This document shows, in pieces, positions 1 through 8,610 of a stretch of DNA of 34,124 bases. The first letter of the stretch is position 1. Each line of letters opens with the position of its first letter. Location: contig LADW01000007.1 in assembly GCA_000961695.1 (NCBI GenBank), forward strand, positions 1 through 34,124, in the 5' to 3' direction. The notes under the pieces were generated by a model, which saw nothing but the letters and a program-made list of their open reading frames with translations, had not been told where the DNA came from and did not search any database. The stretch comes from Hyphomonadaceae bacterium BRH_c29 (GTDB lineage: Bacteria; Pseudomonadota; Alphaproteobacteria; Caulobacterales; Hyphomonadaceae). The position numbers and the translations under genes are program-made.

Positions 1-110
1 GCCGGGGCCGCGTGATCGGCGTGCCTCCGCCGCTGACACCGCCGCCGAAAGCCCCGGAGGCGCCCGCTGCGGCTGAAACGCAAGTGGACGCGCCCGCCGC
101 AGCAGATTAG
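1..110 (+). CDS. C-terminal tail of an unidentified protein (possibly TatC), partial
   Basis: An open frame enters from the left edge and stops at TAG 108-110. It encodes about 35 residues rich in Pro and Ala (a PPPLTPPPKAPEAPAAA stretch), which looks like a disordered C-terminal tail. Only the tail is visible, so no domain can be named. In many alphaproteobacteria tatA-tatB-tatC lie directly upstream of serS, and Tat proteins of this class often end in Pro/Ala-rich tails. That is the only reason to suggest TatC (or another Tat component). The gap to serS is 43 bases, so it may share a transcript with it. The reading frame is fairly sure; the identity is a guess from context. Confidence 0.45.
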   Translation, partial: RGRVIGVPPPLTPPPKAPEAPAAAETQVDAPAAAD

Positions 111-153
111 ACGCTGGGGCAACAAAGCCCACAGTTTCTGAAGGCCCGGCACC

Positions 154-1503
154 ATGTTTGACCTCCGCGCGATCCGCGAAAACCCCGAAGCTTTCCGCAA
201 GGCCTGGAACCGGCGCAAGCCGGGGCTCGGCGATGCGGTCGATGCGATCCACAATCACGACGCCGCCCTGCGCACGGCCCTGACCGACAAGCAGGAAGCC
301 GAAAAGCTTCGCAACGAGACGTCCAAACTGATCGGCGCGGCCAAGAAAAGCGGCGACGAGGCGGAAGCGGCGCGCCTGATGGCCATCGTGGCAGACGCCA
401 AGGAAACCATCGAAGCCTGCGCCGAACAGGAAGCCGCCGCCCGCGAACAGCTCGACGAACTGCTCTACGGCCTGCCGAACCTACCATTGGACGAAGTGCC
501 CGAAGGCCAGGACGAGCACGGCAATGTGGAACAGGCCCGCTGGGGCACTCCGGCTGGTATCAACAACCCGAAAGACCATGCCGACCTCGGCGAAGCCCTC
601 GGCATGATGGATTTCGAAACCGCCGCCAAAATGAGCGGCGCGCGCTTTGTGCTGCTCAAGGGCAAACTCGCCCGTCTGGAGCGCGCGCTGGCCGCCTTCA
701 TGCTGGACCTGCAGACCGAAGAACACGGGTACACGGAATGCTCGCCGCCGCTGCTGGTGCGGGATAACGCGCTAGTCGGTACGGGGCAGTTGCCGAAGTT
801 TGAGGAGGATCTTTTCCGGGTCCCCTCGGGAAATCTCCTTTCAGAGGACGGTGAGCTTCTGCTGACTGAGGATGGAAAACCATTGGCGCTGGAAGGTGGG
901 CACTACCTGATTCCAACCGCCGAAGTCCCCCTCACGAACATCGTCCGTGAGACGATCATCGAGCCGGGGCAATTGCCGAAGCGCTTCACCGCGCACACGC
1001 CGTGCTTCCGCTCGGAAGCGGGCAGTGCGGGGCGTGACACCAAGGGCATGATCCGGCTGCACCAGTTCAACAAGGTGGAACTCGTCTCCATCGTTGCGAA
1101 CGAGGCCGAGGGGCTGACCGAACTGGAACGCATGACGGAATGCGCCGAGGAAGTGCTGAAGCGGCTGAACCTGCCATTCCGCCGCATGCTGCTCTGCACC
1201 GGCGACATGGGGGCAGGGGCGCGCAAGACTTATGACCTCGAAGTCTGGCTGCCCTCGCAGAATACCTATCGCGAGATCAGTTCGTGCTCCTATTGCGGCG
1301 ACTATCAGGCCCGCCGCATGGACGCGCGCTACCGCCCGGAAGCCGGCGCGAAACCCGAATTCGTCCACACGCTCAATGGCTCCGGCCTCGCCGTCGGCCG
1401 CACGCTGGTCGCGGTGCTTGAGAACTACCAGAACGAAGACGGCTCCATTACCGTGCCAGAAGCCCTGCGCAGCTACATGGGCGGCCTTGAGGTGATCAAG
1501 TGA
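154..1503 (+). CDS. serS: Seryl-tRNA synthetase
   Basis: Cytoplasmic class II aminoacyl-tRNA synthetase that charges tRNA-Ser (and tRNA-Sec where present) with serine. The 449-residue product has the family layout: an N-terminal helical arm (about residues 30-105) that contacts the tRNA, then the catalytic core. Class II motif 2 is visible as FRSEAG (285-290) followed by [17 protein letters not shown], and motif 3 as NGSGLAVGR (408-416). The serine-site segment [10 protein letters not shown] is at 253-262. It is about 20 residues longer than the usual 425-430, because of an acidic, repetitive insertion between [11 protein letters not shown] and IPTAEVPL (about 224-250). The ATG at 154 gives the canonical [11 protein letters not shown] start. 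The stop overlaps the surE GTG start (GTGA), so the two are probably translationally coupled. Confidence 0.98.
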   Translation: MFDLRAIRENPEAFRKAWNRRKPGLGDAVDAIHNHDAALRTALTDKQEAEKLRNETSKLIGAAKKSGDEAEAARLMAIVADAKETIEACAEQEAAAREQLDELLYGLPNLPLDEVPEGQDEHGNVEQARWGTPAGINNPKDHADLGEALGMMDFETAAKMSGARFVLLKGKLARLERALAAFMLDLQTEEHGYTECSPPLLVRDNALVGTGQLPKFEEDLFRVPSGNLLSEDGELLLTEDGKPLALEGGHYLIPTAEVPLTNIVRETIIEPGQLPKRFTAHTPCFRSEAGSAGRDTKGMIRLHQFNKVELVSIVANEAEGLTELERMTECAEEVLKRLNLPFRRMLLCTGDMGAGARKTYDLEVWLPSQNTYREISSCSYCGDYQARRMDARYRPEAGAKPEFVHTLNGSGLAVGRTLVAVLENYQNEDGSITVPEALRSYMGGLEVIK

Positions 1504-2261
1504 GAATCCTGCTCACGAACGATGACGGCATCAACGCGCCCGGCCTCTCGGTGCTGGAAGACATCGCGAAAGAGCTGTCTGACGATATCTGGATCGCGGC
1601 ACCGGAGGAGGAGCAGTCCGGCAAGGGCCGTGCGATTTCGCTGACCCAGCCGGTGCGCACCCGCAAAGTGGGCGCCAGGGCGTTCGCGATTTCTGGTACG
1701 CCGTCCGATTGCGTCCTGCTGGCGACGCACGAGCTGATGCCCGACAAGCCGGACCTTGTGCTCTCCGGCGTCAATCGCGGGCAGAACATTGCCGAGGATA
1801 CGAGCTTCTCCGGCACCATCGCGGCGGCCATGTTCGGCATGCAGATGGGTATTCCGTCCATCGCGCTCAGCCAGTCGCAGAATTTCCGTGAGCGCGGCTC
1901 GCTGCCCTGGGACACCGCGCGGATGTGGGGCGCGAAGACGCTGCGCCCGCTTCTGGACATTGGCTGGCCCGACGATGTGGTGATGAACGTGAACTTCCCG
2001 GACGTCGAACCGGAGGATGTGCGCGGCGTGCAGATCACCCGTCAGGGCTTCCGCGACGAGTCGATTGTCCACACCGACCGGCGCGAAGATCTGCGCGGCA
2101 ATGATTATTACTGGATCGGCTACAAGGGCAAATTGTCCAAACCGGCCGAAGGAACTGACCTCAGAGCGATCTATGAGGGCTATGTTTCGGTGTCTCCGCT
2201 ACATGTGGACTTGACGCACGAGGCATTCCTCCAAAAGCTCCGAGGGTCATGGCAGGCCTGA
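1500..2261 (+). CDS. surE: 5'/3'-nucleotidase SurE
   Basis: Metal-dependent nucleotidase that removes phosphate from nucleoside 5'- and 3'-monophosphates; it is linked to stress and stationary-phase survival in other bacteria. The 253-residue product starts with the family signature [15 protein letters not shown], with metal ligands Asp8 and Asp9, Ser40 and Asn92 (SGVNRGQN) at the positions expected for SurE. SGTIAAA follows at 104-110. The start is GTG at 1500, overlapping the serS stop; it places the first strand exactly where the family begins. The 3' end overlaps pcm by 13 bases. The surE-pcm pairing is widespread in proteobacteria and supports both calls. Confidence 0.97.
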   Translation: MRILLTNDDGINAPGLSVLEDIAKELSDDIWIAAPEEEQSGKGRAISLTQPVRTRKVGARAFAISGTPSDCVLLATHELMPDKPDLVLSGVNRGQNIAEDTSFSGTIAAAMFGMQMGIPSIALSQSQNFRERGSLPWDTARMWGAKTLRPLLDIGWPDDVVMNVNFPDVEPEDVRGVQITRQGFRDESIVHTDRREDLRGNDYYWIGYKGKLSKPAEGTDLRAIYEGYVSVSPLHVDLTHEAFLQKLRGSWQA

Positions 2262-2902
2262 TCGCCGATCCTTTTCGCTCTGCGCGCCTTGTCCTCCACC
2301 TTCGGCAGGAGGGGGTGACCGATGACGGCGTACTGCAGGCCATGGAAACAATTGACCGGGCGGCCTTCGTGGATGATCCCGCGCTGACGCTACTGGCCTT
2401 CGAGAACGCCATGCTGCCGATCCCGTGCGGGCAGATCATTCCCCAGCCCGTCACCACGGGCCAGCTGATCCAGGCATTGCAGCTGAAACGAGGGCGCGAA
2501 TCCCGTGTGCTGTTGATCGGGGCAGGCTCTGGCTACACCGCCGCGCTGCTGTCCCAACTCGCCTCGGACGTGTTTGCGGTGGAGCGTTATCACGTCCTGA
2601 CCGAGGCGATCCGGCGCCGGATCGTCGATCTCGGCCTCTCCAATCTGGCGGTGCGCTGTGAGGACGGTCTGCTCGGCTGGCCGGAGCGCGGGCCCTATGA
2701 CCGGATCCTGCTGGCGGGCGCCGTGACCGAGATTCCGGAGGCGCTGATGGCGCAACTCGGCAAGGGCGGCATTCTGGTCGCCCCGGTGGTGACGCCGGAG
2801 GGGCAGGTCCTGATGCGGCTGCACGAGACGGGCGAGCGGGAACGGCTCGGCTTCCGGCATGCGCTGCCATTGCTTCGCGAGGGGCGTTCACAGGCGCTCT
2901 GA
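2249..2902 (+). CDS. pcm: Protein-L-isoaspartate O-methyltransferase
   Basis: SAM-dependent repair enzyme that methylates abnormal L-isoaspartyl residues in damaged proteins. The 217-residue product has a family-like N-terminal half ([10 protein letters not shown] at 35-44; [12 protein letters not shown] at 56-67, matching the usual LPIGHGQTISQP), the SAM-binding motif [15 protein letters not shown] (88-101) and the acidic strand end with ER at 112-113. Length is normal for the family. The ATG at 2249 lies inside the surE 3' end, a 13-base overlap that suggests coupling. In many relatives a LysM/M23 peptidase gene (nlpD-like) follows pcm; here the next gene is yajC. Confidence 0.93.
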   Translation: MAGLIADPFRSARLVLHLRQEGVTDDGVLQAMETIDRAAFVDDPALTLLAFENAMLPIPCGQIIPQPVTTGQLIQALQLKRGRESRVLLIGAGSGYTAALLSQLASDVFAVERYHVLTEAIRRRIVDLGLSNLAVRCEDGLLGWPERGPYDRILLAGAVTEIPEALMAQLGKGGILVAPVVTPEGQVLMRLHETGERERLGFRHALPLLREGRSQAL

Positions 2903-2929
2903 CTGCGAATTGGCGCCTGCAGCCCTTGT

Positions 2930-2958
2930 TTGCCAAGCCCGGCGCCCACAGCTATAGG
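2930..2958 (+). promoter_or_regulatory. Putative sigma-70-type promoter for yajC-secDF
   Basis: TTGCCA (2930-2935) and TATAGG (2953-2958) are separated by exactly 17 bases, in the gap between pcm and yajC. The predicted transcript start is near 2965, about 30 bases before the yajC ATG. This would let the Sec accessory genes be transcribed separately from serS-surE-pcm. Prediction from sequence match only. Confidence 0.45.
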
Positions 2959-2994
2959 GGCATATATTTTTCGGGGCCTGAAGAGAGGAAAATC

Positions 2995-3366
2995 ATGTCG
3001 AACAAGCTCGTTGCGATGCTCATGGGGGCTGCCTTGACGGCGCTGCCTGCCGCCGCTCAGGAAGCGGCAAAGCGTCCGGGTGGAGGCATGTTCGAACTGT
3101 TGATCATGCCCATCGGCCTGGTCGCCATCTTCTACTTCCTGCTGATCCGTCCGCAACAGCAGCGCGCCAAGAAGCACGCCGCCCTGATCACCGGCCTGAA
3201 GCGCGGCGACACTGTGGTCACGACCGGCGGTCTCGTCGGCAAGGTGAACAAGGTGTTCGACGACGAAGTCTCCCTTGAAGTGGGCGAGAATGTGCGCGTT
3301 CGTGTGATCAAGTCCATGATCATCGAAGTGCGCGGCAAGGCCGAGCCCGTCGCAGCTAACGACTAG
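2995..3366 (+). CDS. yajC: Preprotein translocase subunit YajC
   Basis: Small inner-membrane partner of SecDF in the Sec translocon holocomplex. The 123-residue product has a hydrophobic, signal-like N-terminus ending in LPAAAQ, then the conserved membrane segment (about 37-52, LIMPIGLVAIFYFLLIRPQ) leading into the typical RPQQQRAKKH motif, and a soluble C-terminal domain with GDTVVTTGGLVGKV. The ATG at 2995 is preceded by AGAGGAAA, a good ribosome binding site. An in-frame TTG at 2926 would add 23 unlikely residues and lies over the predicted promoter. secD follows after 38 bases. Confidence 0.96.
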   Translation: MSNKLVAMLMGAALTALPAAAQEAAKRPGGGMFELLIMPIGLVAIFYFLLIRPQQQRAKKHAALITGLKRGDTVVTTGGLVGKVNKVFDDEVSLEVGENVRVRVIKSMIIEVRGKAEPVAAND

Positions 3367-3404
3367 GCCAGCGCTCACCGGCGCGGTCATTCAAGGAATC
3401 TCCC

Positions 3405-5009
3405 ATGCTTCAGTTTCCACCCTGGAAGATCGGCCTTGTTGTCCTGATCCTCCTCTGGGGCGCCATTCTGGCGCTTCCGAATGTGGCGAACATGTCCGGC
3501 GCGCCGGGCTGGATGCCGAAGAAGGGGGTCAATCTCGGCCTCGACCTTCAGGGCGGCGTCTATCTGATGATGGAAATCCAGCCGGACGAAGTGGTGGCCA
3601 ACCGGCTCACGGTGTTTGCGCGTGATGTGTCGTCTGCATTGGGCGGCACACCGGCCGAGCGCATTCGCCATCTGGCGGATGTCGAAGGCCGCGAACTGGT
3701 CGTTACCCTGACCAAGCCGGACGCTGACGGCAATTTCCGCACCGAGGACGCGCTGAAGCGCCTGCAGAAGCTGAACGGCCCCGTCGGCGGCACAATTGGC
3801 GGCGCGCAGATGTATGAGATGCGCATCTCCGGCAAGGACAAGGTCATCATCTCCGTCCCACCGACCGCCGAAGAAGCACTCGTCAAGGATGCGCTCGCCA
3901 AGACCATGACAATCGTCCGCCGCCGGGTCGATCCGGACGGCGTCTCGGAAATCTCGATCACTCCGCAGGGCAACAACCGCATCATCCTGGAAGCGCCGGG
4001 CGAGCCTGACCCGCAGCGTCTGAAGGATCTCCTGAACCGTGACGGTCGGATGACCTTCAACCTTGTCGATTCCAGTCAGGCGGCCATTCAGGCGGCTCAA
4101 GCCGGTGTTGTGAAGCCGAATTACCGCCTGTTGTCCGGTCCGACGACCGGCCAGCTTCTGGTATATACGATCCCGGAAATCACCGGTGCCGATGTCGCCA
4201 ATGCGGCGCAGTCCTTTGACGAGCAGAACCGTCCACAGATCACCTTCCGTCTCAATGGCAATGGTGCGCGCAAGTTCTATGAAACGACCAGCAAGAACAG
4301 CGGCAAGCAGTTCGCCATCGTGCTGGACGACGTCATCATGTCGGCGCCGCGTATCAATGAGCCAATCCCTGGCGGCAACGTCCGCATCACGGGCGACTTC
4401 TCACAGCAGGAAGCCATCGACCTGGCTGCGATCATCGAGGCAGGCGAAATGCCGGCCAAGCTGCAATTCCTCGATCAGCGGACGGTCAGCCCGACGCTCG
4501 GCCAGGACTCGATCAATGCCGGCTATACAGCCGCAATTATCGGTCTCGCCGCGGTGGCTGTGTTTATGGTGCTGGCCTATGGCGTTCTTGGCTTCTTCGC
4601 CGTCCTGTCGCTGGCCTGTAACATCGTTCTGATCTTCGCAGGCCTCTCGGGCATAGGTGCCACGCTGACCCTGCCGGGTATCGCCGGTATCATCCTGACC
4701 ATCGGTATGGCCGTGGATGCGAACGTGCTGGTGTTCGAACGTATCCGCGAGGAACAGAAAGACGGCCGCTCGCCCTGGACGGCGACGCAGGCCGGCTATG
4801 AACGCGCCCTGTCGACCATTATGGACGCCAACATTACGACGCTGATCGCGGCGACCATCCTTTACCTGCTAGGCTCCGGCCCGGTGAAAGGCTTCGCCGT
4901 GACCCTGTCCATCGGGATCGTGACGTCCGTGTTCACGGCCTATGTCGTGACCCGGATGATCACGGTCGGTTACATGAAACTGTTCAAACCCAAGCGGTTC
5001 GGCATTTAG
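3405..5009 (+). CDS. secD: Protein translocase subunit SecD
   Basis: Inner-membrane RND-family subunit that uses the proton gradient to help pull exported proteins across the membrane on the periplasmic side. The 534-residue product has one N-terminal membrane helix (about 8-27), the signature GVNLGLDLQGGVYLM (41-55), a large periplasmic region, and a C-terminal block of membrane helices (about 378-520) containing GMAVDANVLVFERIREE (near 435-451), the SecD hallmark. AAGGAA lies just before the ATG. secF follows after 15 bases in the usual order. Length is typical for alphaproteobacterial SecD. Confidence 0.98.
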   Translation: MLQFPPWKIGLVVLILLWGAILALPNVANMSGAPGWMPKKGVNLGLDLQGGVYLMMEIQPDEVVANRLTVFARDVSSALGGTPAERIRHLADVEGRELVVTLTKPDADGNFRTEDALKRLQKLNGPVGGTIGGAQMYEMRISGKDKVIISVPPTAEEALVKDALAKTMTIVRRRVDPDGVSEISITPQGNNRIILEAPGEPDPQRLKDLLNRDGRMTFNLVDSSQAAIQAAQAGVVKPNYRLLSGPTTGQLLVYTIPEITGADVANAAQSFDEQNRPQITFRLNGNGARKFYETTSKNSGKQFAIVLDDVIMSAPRINEPIPGGNVRITGDFSQQEAIDLAAIIEAGEMPAKLQFLDQRTVSPTLGQDSINAGYTAAIIGLAAVAVFMVLAYGVLGFFAVLSLACNIVLIFAGLSGIGATLTLPGIAGIILTIGMAVDANVLVFERIREEQKDGRSPWTATQAGYERALSTIMDANITTLIAATILYLLGSGPVKGFAVTLSIGIVTSVFTAYVVTRMITVGYMKLFKPKRFGI

Positions 5010-5024
5010 GGCAGGATAGATATC

Positions 5025-6017
5025 ATGTTGATCAAATACTGGCCCGAGAAGACCGACCTCAAGTTCATGAACCTGCGCATTGCAGGGGCATTGTTCTCCA
5101 TGGTCCTGATTGGCCTGTCGGCCTACCTGCTCGGCACGCGCGGCCTGAATTTCGGTGTCGACTTTGCTGGCGGCACGGTGATGGAACTGGCCCAGACGGA
5201 CACGGTGACGGTGCCGGCGGTTCGCGCCGCCATGCCGATCAATGCCGAGGTCAACAGCGCCCGCGGCACCGATGGACGCGAGATCGTCGTCATCAAGTTC
5301 GGCGAAGCGCCGCCTGACCTTTTGGGTGATGAGTTCAAATCGCTGACCGACGAGCAGAAGGTTGAGCGGGCGTCGGGGGCCACCAACGAGCTGATCGTGC
5401 AAGCGCTGTCAGAGAAGTTCAGTCTGAGCGTCACAAACGGCGACTTCCTGCGCAATGACTCGGTTGGCCCGAAAGTGTCGAAGGAGCTGTTCACGGACGG
5501 CATCACGGCGCTCGTCGTCGCGCTGGCCATGATGCTGGTCTATATCTGGTTCCGCTTCCAGTGGCAGTTCTCGGTCGGTGCCATCGCGGCGCTGGCGCAC
5601 GACGTCATCATCACGCTCGGCATGTTTGCCCTGATGCGGATCGAGTTCAACCTGACTTCCATCGCAGCCCTGTTGACGATCATCGGTTACTCGATGAACG
5701 ACACGGTCGTCGTGTTTGACCGGATTCGGGAAGACCGCCGCAAGTACAAGAAGATGCCAGACCGGCAGGTCATTGACCTGGCGCTCAACGTCACCCTGTC
5801 GCGCACCTTGCTGACCTCCGGCACCACGTTGATCTCGCTGTTCGCGATCTACTTCCTCGGTGGTCCGGTTCTGCAGGGCATGAGCTTCGCGCTGATCTTC
5901 GGTATCTTTATCGGGACCTATTCCTCGATCTTCATCGCGTCCGCGCTGGTGCTTTCGCTCGGCATGGACTTCACGAAGAAAGCGGTTGAGGAAGTCGAGG
6001 GCTTCACCGGCGTCTGA
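5025..6017 (+). CDS. secF: Protein translocase subunit SecF
   Basis: Partner of SecD in the Sec accessory complex. The 330-residue product has an N-terminal membrane helix (about 19-38), the signature GLNFGVDFAGGTVMEL soon after it, a short periplasmic domain and a C-terminal block of helices (about 155-315) with YSMNDTVVVFDRIRED (near 222-237), diagnostic for SecF. It ends in a charged cytoplasmic tail. It is 15 bases downstream of secD and convergent with the next gene, whose stop is only 21 bases away; no clear intrinsic terminator is seen between them. Confidence 0.98.
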   Translation: MLIKYWPEKTDLKFMNLRIAGALFSMVLIGLSAYLLGTRGLNFGVDFAGGTVMELAQTDTVTVPAVRAAMPINAEVNSARGTDGREIVVIKFGEAPPDLLGDEFKSLTDEQKVERASGATNELIVQALSEKFSLSVTNGDFLRNDSVGPKVSKELFTDGITALVVALAMMLVYIWFRFQWQFSVGAIAALAHDVIITLGMFALMRIEFNLTSIAALLTIIGYSMNDTVVVFDRIREDRRKYKKMPDRQVIDLALNVTLSRTLLTSGTTLISLFAIYFLGGPVLQGMSFALIFGIFIGTYSSIFIASALVLSLGMDFTKKAVEEVEGFTGV

Positions 6018-6038
6018 TCCGGTGACCTTTGAGGCCCG

Positions 6039-6602
6039 CTACTGACCGAGCACCACGACCCGCTCGCATAGTTCATCGACCGCTTCTTCCGGCGTCGCGC
6101 AATGCACGAGGGCGGAGCGGAAGCTTTCCGGCGTGAACTTGCCGTCGATGATGTGGCCCATCAGTTCGAAGAAGGGGGCCCAGAAGCCGTCTTCATCCAG
6201 GAAGGCCATCGGCTTGGCGTGCAGGCCGAGGCGCGCCCAGGACAGGATCTCCACCGCTTCTTCCAGCGTGCCGATGCCGCCCGGCAGCACGATGAACGCG
6301 TCGGCCTCATCGAACAGCATCTGCTTGCGGGTGTGCATGTCCTCGACGATGCGGTGTTCCACATCCTCGTAGATCATCTCCTTGTTCAGGAGGAAGCGGG
6401 GCATGATGCCGAGCACTTCGCCAGCCGATTCGTGAGCCGCCCGGGCGCAGGCACCCATCAGGCCGACGCTGCCGCCGCCATAGACAAGCCGGATGTCGCG
6501 CTTGGCCAGTTCCCGGCCGAGCTTGTCGGCCAGCGCGATATAGTCAGGGCGCACCTCGCCGGAAGCGCCGCAATACACGCAGATCGACCTGATATTCGAC
6601 AT
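6039..6602 (-). CDS. LOG-family nucleoside 5'-monophosphate phosphoribohydrolase (TIGR00730)
   Basis: A member of the LOG family, often mislabelled lysine decarboxylase. Characterised members split (cytokinin) nucleoside 5'-monophosphates into base and ribose 5-phosphate. The 187-residue product has the Rossmann-like start SICVYCGASG, YGGGSVGLMG (41-50), the Arg-Lys pair TRKQML (91-96) and the catalytic PGGIGTLEE (107-115). ATG 6602 is preferred because AGAGG sits at the right distance; an upstream in-frame GTG at 6638 would add a charged 12-residue leader. It is divergent from the Atm1-type exporter. Substrate cannot be told from sequence; a general nucleotide salvage role is as likely as cytokinin metabolism. 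Confidence 0.9.
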   Translation of the reverse strand: MSNIRSICVYCGASGEVRPDYIALADKLGRELAKRDIRLVYGGGSVGLMGACARAAHESAGEVLGIMPRFLLNKEMIYEDVEHRIVEDMHTRKQMLFDEADAFIVLPGGIGTLEEAVEILSWARLGLHAKPMAFLDEDGFWAPFFELMGHIIDGKFTPESFRSALVHCATPEEAVDELCERVVVLGQ

Positions 6603-6746
6603 CCCTGAAGCCTCTTTTCTATTCTCTTGTTCGTCCACTCATATGGGGCGCCTCTGGCCCATGCCAGCGCGAAATTCAGGCCGTATTACGCCCGATAAAG
6701 CCAGCGCGGCTTCCCCGAAGCGCCAAACGGTCCCATATGCCGAAAC

Positions 6747-8582
6747 ATGAGCGATACATCGGCCCCCCAGAACCACGACACAATCGAAAGCGCCGATGGC
6801 GGTCTCAGCCAGTCCATCAAGCGTATCCTGAAACTGCTATGGCGGCCGGAGCTGTCGAAGTGGCGCCCCATCATCGCGCTGGCCGTTTTGCTGACGCTGG
6901 TGGCCTCGGTGCTGGAAGTCGTCTCGCCGCTGCTGATCGGCCACGCCATCAACAAGGTCGCGCCCGAAGGCGGGGCTGCGGCGTCCTTCAGTATTGCCGC
7001 GTTGTGGCTGGCGGTCGGTATCGGCGTGCGCTTCCTGGCGGCTGGTTTGCCCCAGATGCGCGATTGGCTGTTCTCGCCGGTCAGCCAGGACGCTCAGCGC
7101 GTCGCCAGCGTGGACGCGTTTGGCCATGCGCAGCTTCTGTCGCTGAACTTCCACCAGACCCGCCGCACCGGTGCCCTCAACCGGGTGATCGAGCGCGGCG
7201 CCAGCGCCATCGACTATCTGATCCGCTTCCTGGCCTTCAATATCGGGCCGACCTTCGTGCGTCTGATCCTCGCCTCCGTGGCGCTGGGCCTCGCCTATGA
7301 CTACAAGCTGTCGCTGATCGCGGTCGTGACCATCGCGATCTATGTCGTCGCCACGGTCATCATCACCGAATGGCGCGTGCGCCAGCGGCGCAAGATGAAC
7401 GAGGCGGACACGCATTTCCGCGCCACCTCTGTCGACATCCTGACCAATTTCGAGACCGTGAAATCCTTCGCCGCCGAACGGCGCGAGACCGCCCGCTTCG
7501 ACAAGGCAATGGGCAATTACAACGAGCACTATGTCGACACGATCCGGTCCATGTACATCCTCAACGCCACACAGGCGCTGGTGATGAATCTGGGCCTCGC
7601 CGCCGTGCTCGCCCTGTCGGCCTGGAACGTGATCAACGGCCATATGGAGATCGGCGACCTGACGGCCGTGATGCTGATGATGCTGTCGCTCTATGCGCCG
7701 CTGAACATTCTCGGCTGGGCCTGGCGCGAGATCAAACAGGGCGCGGTGGACCTTGAAAAGCTCTACGGTCTGCTCGGCATGAAGGCGGATATCACCGACG
7801 CACCGGACGCGCTGGAACTCAGCCATCCCCTCGGCAGCGTCGCCTTCGAACATGTTTCATTCAGCCATGAAGGACGCGCCGTCGGCGTGCAGGATGTCAG
7901 CTTCGCGCTGGAGCCCGGCAAGAAGATCGCTTTCGTCGGCACGTCCGGCGCGGGGAAGTCGACCCTGCTGAAACTCCTGTTCCGCTTCTACGATGTGAAA
8001 TCCGGCCGCGTTCTGGTCGACGGGCATGATGTGCGCTCGCTGACGCAGGAATCGCTGCGCCGCGCGCTCGGCCTCGTGCCGCAGGACGTCGTCCTGTTCA
8101 ACGAAACCATCCGCAGCAACATTGCCTATGCCCAGCCGGATGCAACCGACGAAGAGGTCCGCGACGCTGCTCGCCGGGCACAGCTGCTGGACTTTATCGA
8201 AAGCCTGCCCGACGGCTGGGACACCCGCGTCGGCGAGCGCGGCCTGAAACTCTCCGGCGGCGAGAAACAGCGCGTCGGCATCGCCCGCGTCATCCTCGCA
8301 GACCCGGCCATTCTCGTGCTGGACGAGGCGACTTCCGCCCTCGACAGCGCGACGGAACAGGCCGTTCAGGAAGCGCTGGAAGAGGCCTCCCAGGGCCGCA
8401 CGACGCTGATGGTTGCCCACCGCCTGTCCACCGTGAAATCTGCCGATGAGATCATCGTGCTGGAGGCCGGGCAGGTGATTGAACGCGGCGACCATGCGAC
8501 CCTGCTGTCAAAGCACGGGAAATATGCTGATATGTGGGAACGTCAGGCCCGCAGTGCGAATCTCGAACTCGCGGCCGGATAA
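6747..8582 (+). CDS. Atm1-type ABC exporter (heavy-metal / glutathione-linked)
   Basis: Half-transporter ABC exporter of the Atm1/HMT1/ABCB7 group, acting as a dimer in the inner membrane. Bacterial and mitochondrial members export glutathione conjugates, sulfur/iron-linked species or heavy metals. In the 611 residues, six membrane helices span about 40-325 and contain the Atm1-like stretch NFETVKSFAAERRETARFD (234-252). The ATPase domain carries Walker A GTSGAGKST (398-406), the Q-loop Gln446, signature LSGGEKQR (502-509), Walker B ILVLDEATSALD (522-533) and the switch His in MVAHRLS. All catalytic motifs are intact. The decarboxylase-like gene follows after 28 bases on the same strand and may share its transcript. 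Confidence 0.93.
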   Translation: MSDTSAPQNHDTIESADGGLSQSIKRILKLLWRPELSKWRPIIALAVLLTLVASVLEVVSPLLIGHAINKVAPEGGAAASFSIAALWLAVGIGVRFLAAGLPQMRDWLFSPVSQDAQRVASVDAFGHAQLLSLNFHQTRRTGALNRVIERGASAIDYLIRFLAFNIGPTFVRLILASVALGLAYDYKLSLIAVVTIAIYVVATVIITEWRVRQRRKMNEADTHFRATSVDILTNFETVKSFAAERRETARFDKAMGNYNEHYVDTIRSMYILNATQALVMNLGLAAVLALSAWNVINGHMEIGDLTAVMLMMLSLYAPLNILGWAWREIKQGAVDLEKLYGLLGMKADITDAPDALELSHPLGSVAFEHVSFSHEGRAVGVQDVSFALEPGKKIAFVGTSGAGKSTLLKLLFRFYDVKSGRVLVDGHDVRSLTQESLRRALGLVPQDVVLFNETIRSNIAYAQPDATDEEVRDAARRAQLLDFIESLPDGWDTRVGERGLKLSGGEKQRVGIARVILADPAILVLDEATSALDSATEQAVQEALEEASQGRTTLMVAHRLSTVKSADEIIVLEAGQVIERGDHATLLSKHGKYADMWERQARSANLELAAG

Positions 8583-8610
8583 GGGCTCGGAAAAGAAAGC
8601 GTGCAGAATC

